Translations under genes and position numbers: made by a program
NCBI GenBank assembly: GCA_027575805.1
Contig: JANBPU010000102.1
Location: forward strand, 1 to 58,185
DNA: 58,185 nucleotides
Source: Mycoemilia scoparia
Lineage: Eukaryota > Kickxellomycota > Kickxellomycetes > Kickxellales > Kickxellaceae
Direction: 5' to 3'
Notes under the pieces: model-generated
Told to the model about the DNA's origin: nothing
What the model saw: only the letters and a program-made list of their open reading frames with translations
Databases searched by the model: none
Part shown: positions 55,344 through 58,185 of the stretch, in pieces
Layout of the letters: the number at the start of each line of letters is the position of its first letter
Position numbering within the stretch: position 1 is the stretch's first letter

Positions 55344-55353
55344 TGGTAGCAAT
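55344..55353 (+). other. candidate primer binding site of the Ty3/gypsy element
   Basis: TGGTAGCAAT matches the usual start of a primer binding site complementary to the 3' end of initiator tRNA-Met. It lies 7 bp after a CACA that may end the 5' LTR, and overlaps the Gag start codon at 55352. Confidence 0.5.
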
Positions 55354-56227
55354 GCACAAGTCCTCCCTGACCTTAGGACTAGAGGAAAACCAGAAAAACA
55401 AGAAAAAGATGAACGAAGTAATGACAACAAAACAAACAGAAGTATTGTCCCCGGAAGTACTCTCTCGCTTCCTAGACCTCATTAATCCCCTAATGAGTGA
55501 AGGAAAGAGTGACAAAACAGTACACGTAGGACCATGGTTGGCAGATACTAGAGACCGTCTTGAATCTTTCAGTATCCCACCAAACTATTGGGTCATGCTA
55601 GCAAAGATGAAGCTGCCTTCGCTGGTAAACAACGAATACAATGAATGGGCGGCCACGAACACGAAGGATAAGAAAGAATGGGATGTATTTGAAGAGTTCC
55701 TTTTGAGGAAATATGCAGGTGTGGCAAACCAACTTGATGCCTTCCTCAAGTGGTCATCCCTAGCATCACCAAAGAATGCTAAAGAGTTTGATAAATTTAT
55801 CAAAGACTTCAAACTCTTAGCTACGATGGCCAAGTTAGACCCCACATCGACACATTGTGCAATGAACTTTCTCTCATGAATGCCGAATACCATAGTACAG
55901 CGAATGATGGCCAATGCCAATGACCAGACAACAATTACCTTAGAAAGCGTCATCTCTTATAGTAGAGCTCACTTTACTGCACTCCAGATGAGAGATGAGA
56001 GTAATAAGATGGACATCAATGCAATATCGACGATTAAGGATGAAACTCCTAGAGTAACCTATGTAGAAGCAGTACAATACCAAAGACTGCCCAAATATGA
56101 ATGGTTCAAGAATGTGGTTACGAAAGAAGAGTTCGATGACAGACTAGCAAGAAGGGTTTGCATTGGCTGTGGTGAGAGACACTTGTGGAGAAATTGCCCC
56201 AAGCACCCAAAAGCCAGACAGAATTGA
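55352..56227 (+). pseudogene. Ty3/gypsy Gag, interrupted by a TGA
   Basis: The first ATG gives MHKSSLTLGLEENQKNKKK. A retrotransposon Gag capsid region follows (PNYWVMLAKMKLPSLVNNEY, WDVFEEFLLRKYAGVANQLD). At 55877-55879 an in-frame TGA stops it, and the same frame continues (TTITLESVISYSRAHFTALQ) to a zinc knuckle CIGCGERHLWRNC and the final stop at 56227. The knuckle has the spacing CX2CX3HX4C, one residue short of the standard. The TGA is one transition away from CGA (Arg). The copy is probably inactive. Confidence 0.85.
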
Positions 56228-58185
56228 GGAGCATCAAGTGCCGCAATTCTGTACCACAATTGATTTATATCTCTTCTTCGCTAGTAAATAAATCAGATAA
56301 CACTAACTCGATAATGACACAATTACATGTCAATGGAAACCTAAATGGGAAACAGATCGATATCTTGATCGATTCAGGATCACAAATTACGCTAATTGAT
56401 TCAAAGACCGTCGAAACAGAAGGGCTCAAACAAGTAGCATTAGAAGAACCAATCAACATTCACTTAGCTGATGGCAGATTTTATCACCAAATCACCCACA
56501 AGACGGAAGTAGATATTACCCTAAACAATGACTTGACAGTTCAATACGAATGTTTTATTGCCCCAATCAGCAAAACAATGATCATCGGAAACAACTGGCT
56601 TTGGAAATATGATGGGATAATCTACTGCAAGCGAAATATGGTAGACTTTATGATATATGGCAGAAGAAACCAGCTGTATAGCAAAGACACGACAATGAAG
56701 ACAAGCCCAATATTAGTCAACGAGATGAAGGCGATTATAAGGAATGATGGAATCGAATATTATGGCTACATCACAGTTGGAGGCACAGAGGATCAATCTA
56801 TTGGAAATACTTACAAGGTCTACTCGATATCTGAACAATCTGATAACATAGTCAACCAACTAATAGAAGACTACAAGGATGTGCTGTTGAAACCAAAAGA
56901 AGGAAAGCCGGCTGACAATGGACCAGAGATGGAAATCATTATCAAGGAAGGACAGGGACCGATTTCAAAAAGACCTTACTGACTATCACACAAGGAACAA
57001 GAAGAGCTCCATAGACAAATCGATGAGTTAATTAAGCAAGGATACATTTGCCCATCAGTTTCACCATGGGGTGCACCAGTCTTATTTGTCAAAAAGAAGG
57101 ATGGTACAATGAGACTTTGTGTAGACTACAGAGCACTTAATGATGCAACAGTTAAGGATACGTTTCCCTTACCCCTCATTGATGATATACTGAATGATAC
57201 TCATAGTGCAGAAATATTTACCAAGATCGACTTGGCACAAGCTGTGAGTAAATTTAAGCTATAAACTATTATTAGATTGTATTTATTTCAAAAATAAAAG
57301 AATATAGAAAAAAGATACTGAAGTATCAGAAAAGGAGGGAAAAAGCTACTCTTTATATAGTTTGAAAAATGTATAGAAAAATATATGTATGTAAGGATCT
57401 TACTGCTTGATATGAGAGGTTCTCTGCTTAAAGAAGGGTCTGACAAATACAGATAAGATCCATAGGTTATAAAATAGTTTCGGCAAAGTTAAAGATCTTA
57501 TCAGAATCGTTCTGGAAGAAGTAACAAGTTAAAACAAGAATGTAACTGCCGAAGTTCGGAAGAAATAAAAGGAAAAGTACCAGCATCGAACCTGGTACCT
57601 TTAAGGTAAAAAGGAGCACACATACAACCAAGCTATAGAGCTTAGGTTGCTTAATAATTGTAGAGGTTCTTTGTGAACCCACAGACAAGGCAGCTTCGTT
57701 CTCTTGGTTCTTATCATTCATAAGGTTTCTGTTGGTCATTCTCATCACTTCTCTTATAAATATATAATTATTTATTCATAAAAACGTCATAGAAATCAGA
57801 GAGAGTTCTCCAAGAAAACATTGAAAAACTCTACATAAAAGTTTGTTGTTAATCTGCTAATAACAAAATTTGTACTTAATCATTTTATACCTATTATGGG
57901 TTTTACCATAATTTATGTCATAATTATTCATGGTTGTCAAATGCCTGTTGTGCATGGATTCCAGCAGAATCCATCACATAATTTCTCGAAATCTGCTGTG
58001 TGTTAATCTAATTCTAAATTGTGGTTAGAATGTGCAACACAAGCATATCATCAGATTCGGATGAAAGAAAGCGATATTCCTAAGACAGCATTTACAACAA
58101 AGGACGGTAGCTATGAGTATACAGTGATGCCATTCGGCTTATGTAATGCTCCAGCAGTTTTTCAAAGAGCAATCACACAGGCATT
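56185..58185 (+). pseudogene. Ty3/gypsy Pol (protease and reverse transcriptase), disrupted
   Basis: Pol starts in the -1 frame relative to Gag, overlapping it by about 40 bases, as expected for ribosomal frameshifting. The aspartic protease has IDILIDSGSQITLID. A TGA at 56980-56982, one transition from CGA, interrupts the frame just before the reverse transcriptase ([35 protein letters not shown]). The RT reading stops at KIDLAQA (57242) and resumes at [19 protein letters not shown] near 58045, after an inserted segment. It then reaches [17 protein letters not shown] and runs off the window, before the YxDD box. RNase H and integrase would lie outside. Confidence 0.9.
57243..58039. mobile_element. 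probable solo LTR nested in the reverse transcriptase
   Basis: A 797-bp insert beginning TGTGAGTAAA and ending GTGCAACA, so with TG...CA termini. It is bounded by a 5-bp direct repeat CAAGC (57238-57242 and 58040-58044). Removing the insert and one repeat resumes the RT frame exactly. This is the footprint of an LTR-element integration followed by LTR-LTR recombination. Orientation is unclear: TATA-like sequences occur both ways (TATATAAAGAG on the minus strand, TTATAAATATA on the plus). A 93-codon minus-strand ORF (57467-57748) may be coincidental. Confidence 0.8.

Noticed and set aside
57577..57598. Hairpin with a GTTCGA-like loop, suggestive of a tRNA T-arm
   Set aside because: No A box, anticodon arm or acceptor stem surrounds it; it is a 7-bp inverted repeat inside the probable solo LTR.

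Overview
This window is nuclear DNA from a fungus, probably an early-diverging (Mucoromycota-like) lineage; that placement is an inference. The eukaryotic signs are direct. Thirteen genes are split by 41 short introns with GT/GC...AG borders, the DNA is AT-rich, and the products include spliceosome, 26S proteasome, vacuolar ATPase, autophagy and mitochondrial proteins. Several proteins carry long Asn/Ser/Gly-rich insertions. A Ty3/gypsy-type retrotransposon lies at the right end. There is no operon logic; most neighbours are unrelated housekeeping genes, and several pairs share short divergent promoters.

Layout, left to right. 0.3-1.9 kb (-): a DDIAS/noxin-like OB-fold zinc-ribbon protein. 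3.5-6.9 kb (+): a leucine-rich-repeat RhoGEF. 7.4-9.1 kb (+): a WDR53-like WD40 protein. 9.3-10.4 kb (-): ketopantoate reductase. 11.0-13.0 kb (-): UTP7. 13.3-15.5 kb (+): PRP31. 16.3-18.6 kb (+): a CorA/ALR-type metal transporter. 19.2-24.4 kb (+): a greatly enlarged DDB1. 24.7-26.1 kb (-): RPT3. 26.5-27.1 kb (+): ATG12. 27.4-28.2 kb (-): a NOPCHAP1-like protein. 28.5-32.8 kb (+): RAD50. 33.0-34.9 kb (-): a PDK/BCKDK-family mitochondrial kinase. 36.3-36.8 kb (-): an unknown protein. 39.0-41.7 kb (-): a CNNM/Mam3-type membrane protein. 41.7-45.4 kb: a long gene-free stretch with a perfect 40-bp palindrome. 45.4 kb (+): a small secreted protein. 46.2-48.1 kb (+): RPN13 in nine exons. 48.4-49.1 kb (-): a DNAJC8/Spf31-like J protein. 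49.9-50.9 kb (+): VMA8. 51.3-53.3 kb (-): ETF-ubiquinone oxidoreductase. 54.1 kb (-): tRNA-Ser(AGA). 54.2-58.2 kb: LTR fragments, then a decayed Ty3/gypsy element whose reverse transcriptase is split by a likely solo LTR.

Three things cut across the genes. (1) A family of ~118-bp palindromic elements (MITE-like, apparent TA target duplication) occurs as at least eight near-complete copies plus fragments. Several copies sit just 3' of stop codons, one lies inside an intron, and some abut one another. (2) Three of 41 introns (in RAD50, RPN13 and VMA8) use a GC donor in the context GCAAG, and in each case conserved protein sequence supports the reading. (3) DDB1 and a WDR53-like protein (WDR53 is a known DDB1-CUL4-associated factor in animals) are encoded about 10 kb apart. 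No CRISPR array, prophage or bacterial-type system is present, and no clear candidate for a wholly new multi-gene system was seen. The most novel-looking items are the palindromic element family, the altered GMN motif of the CorA-type transporter and the rebuilt DDB1.
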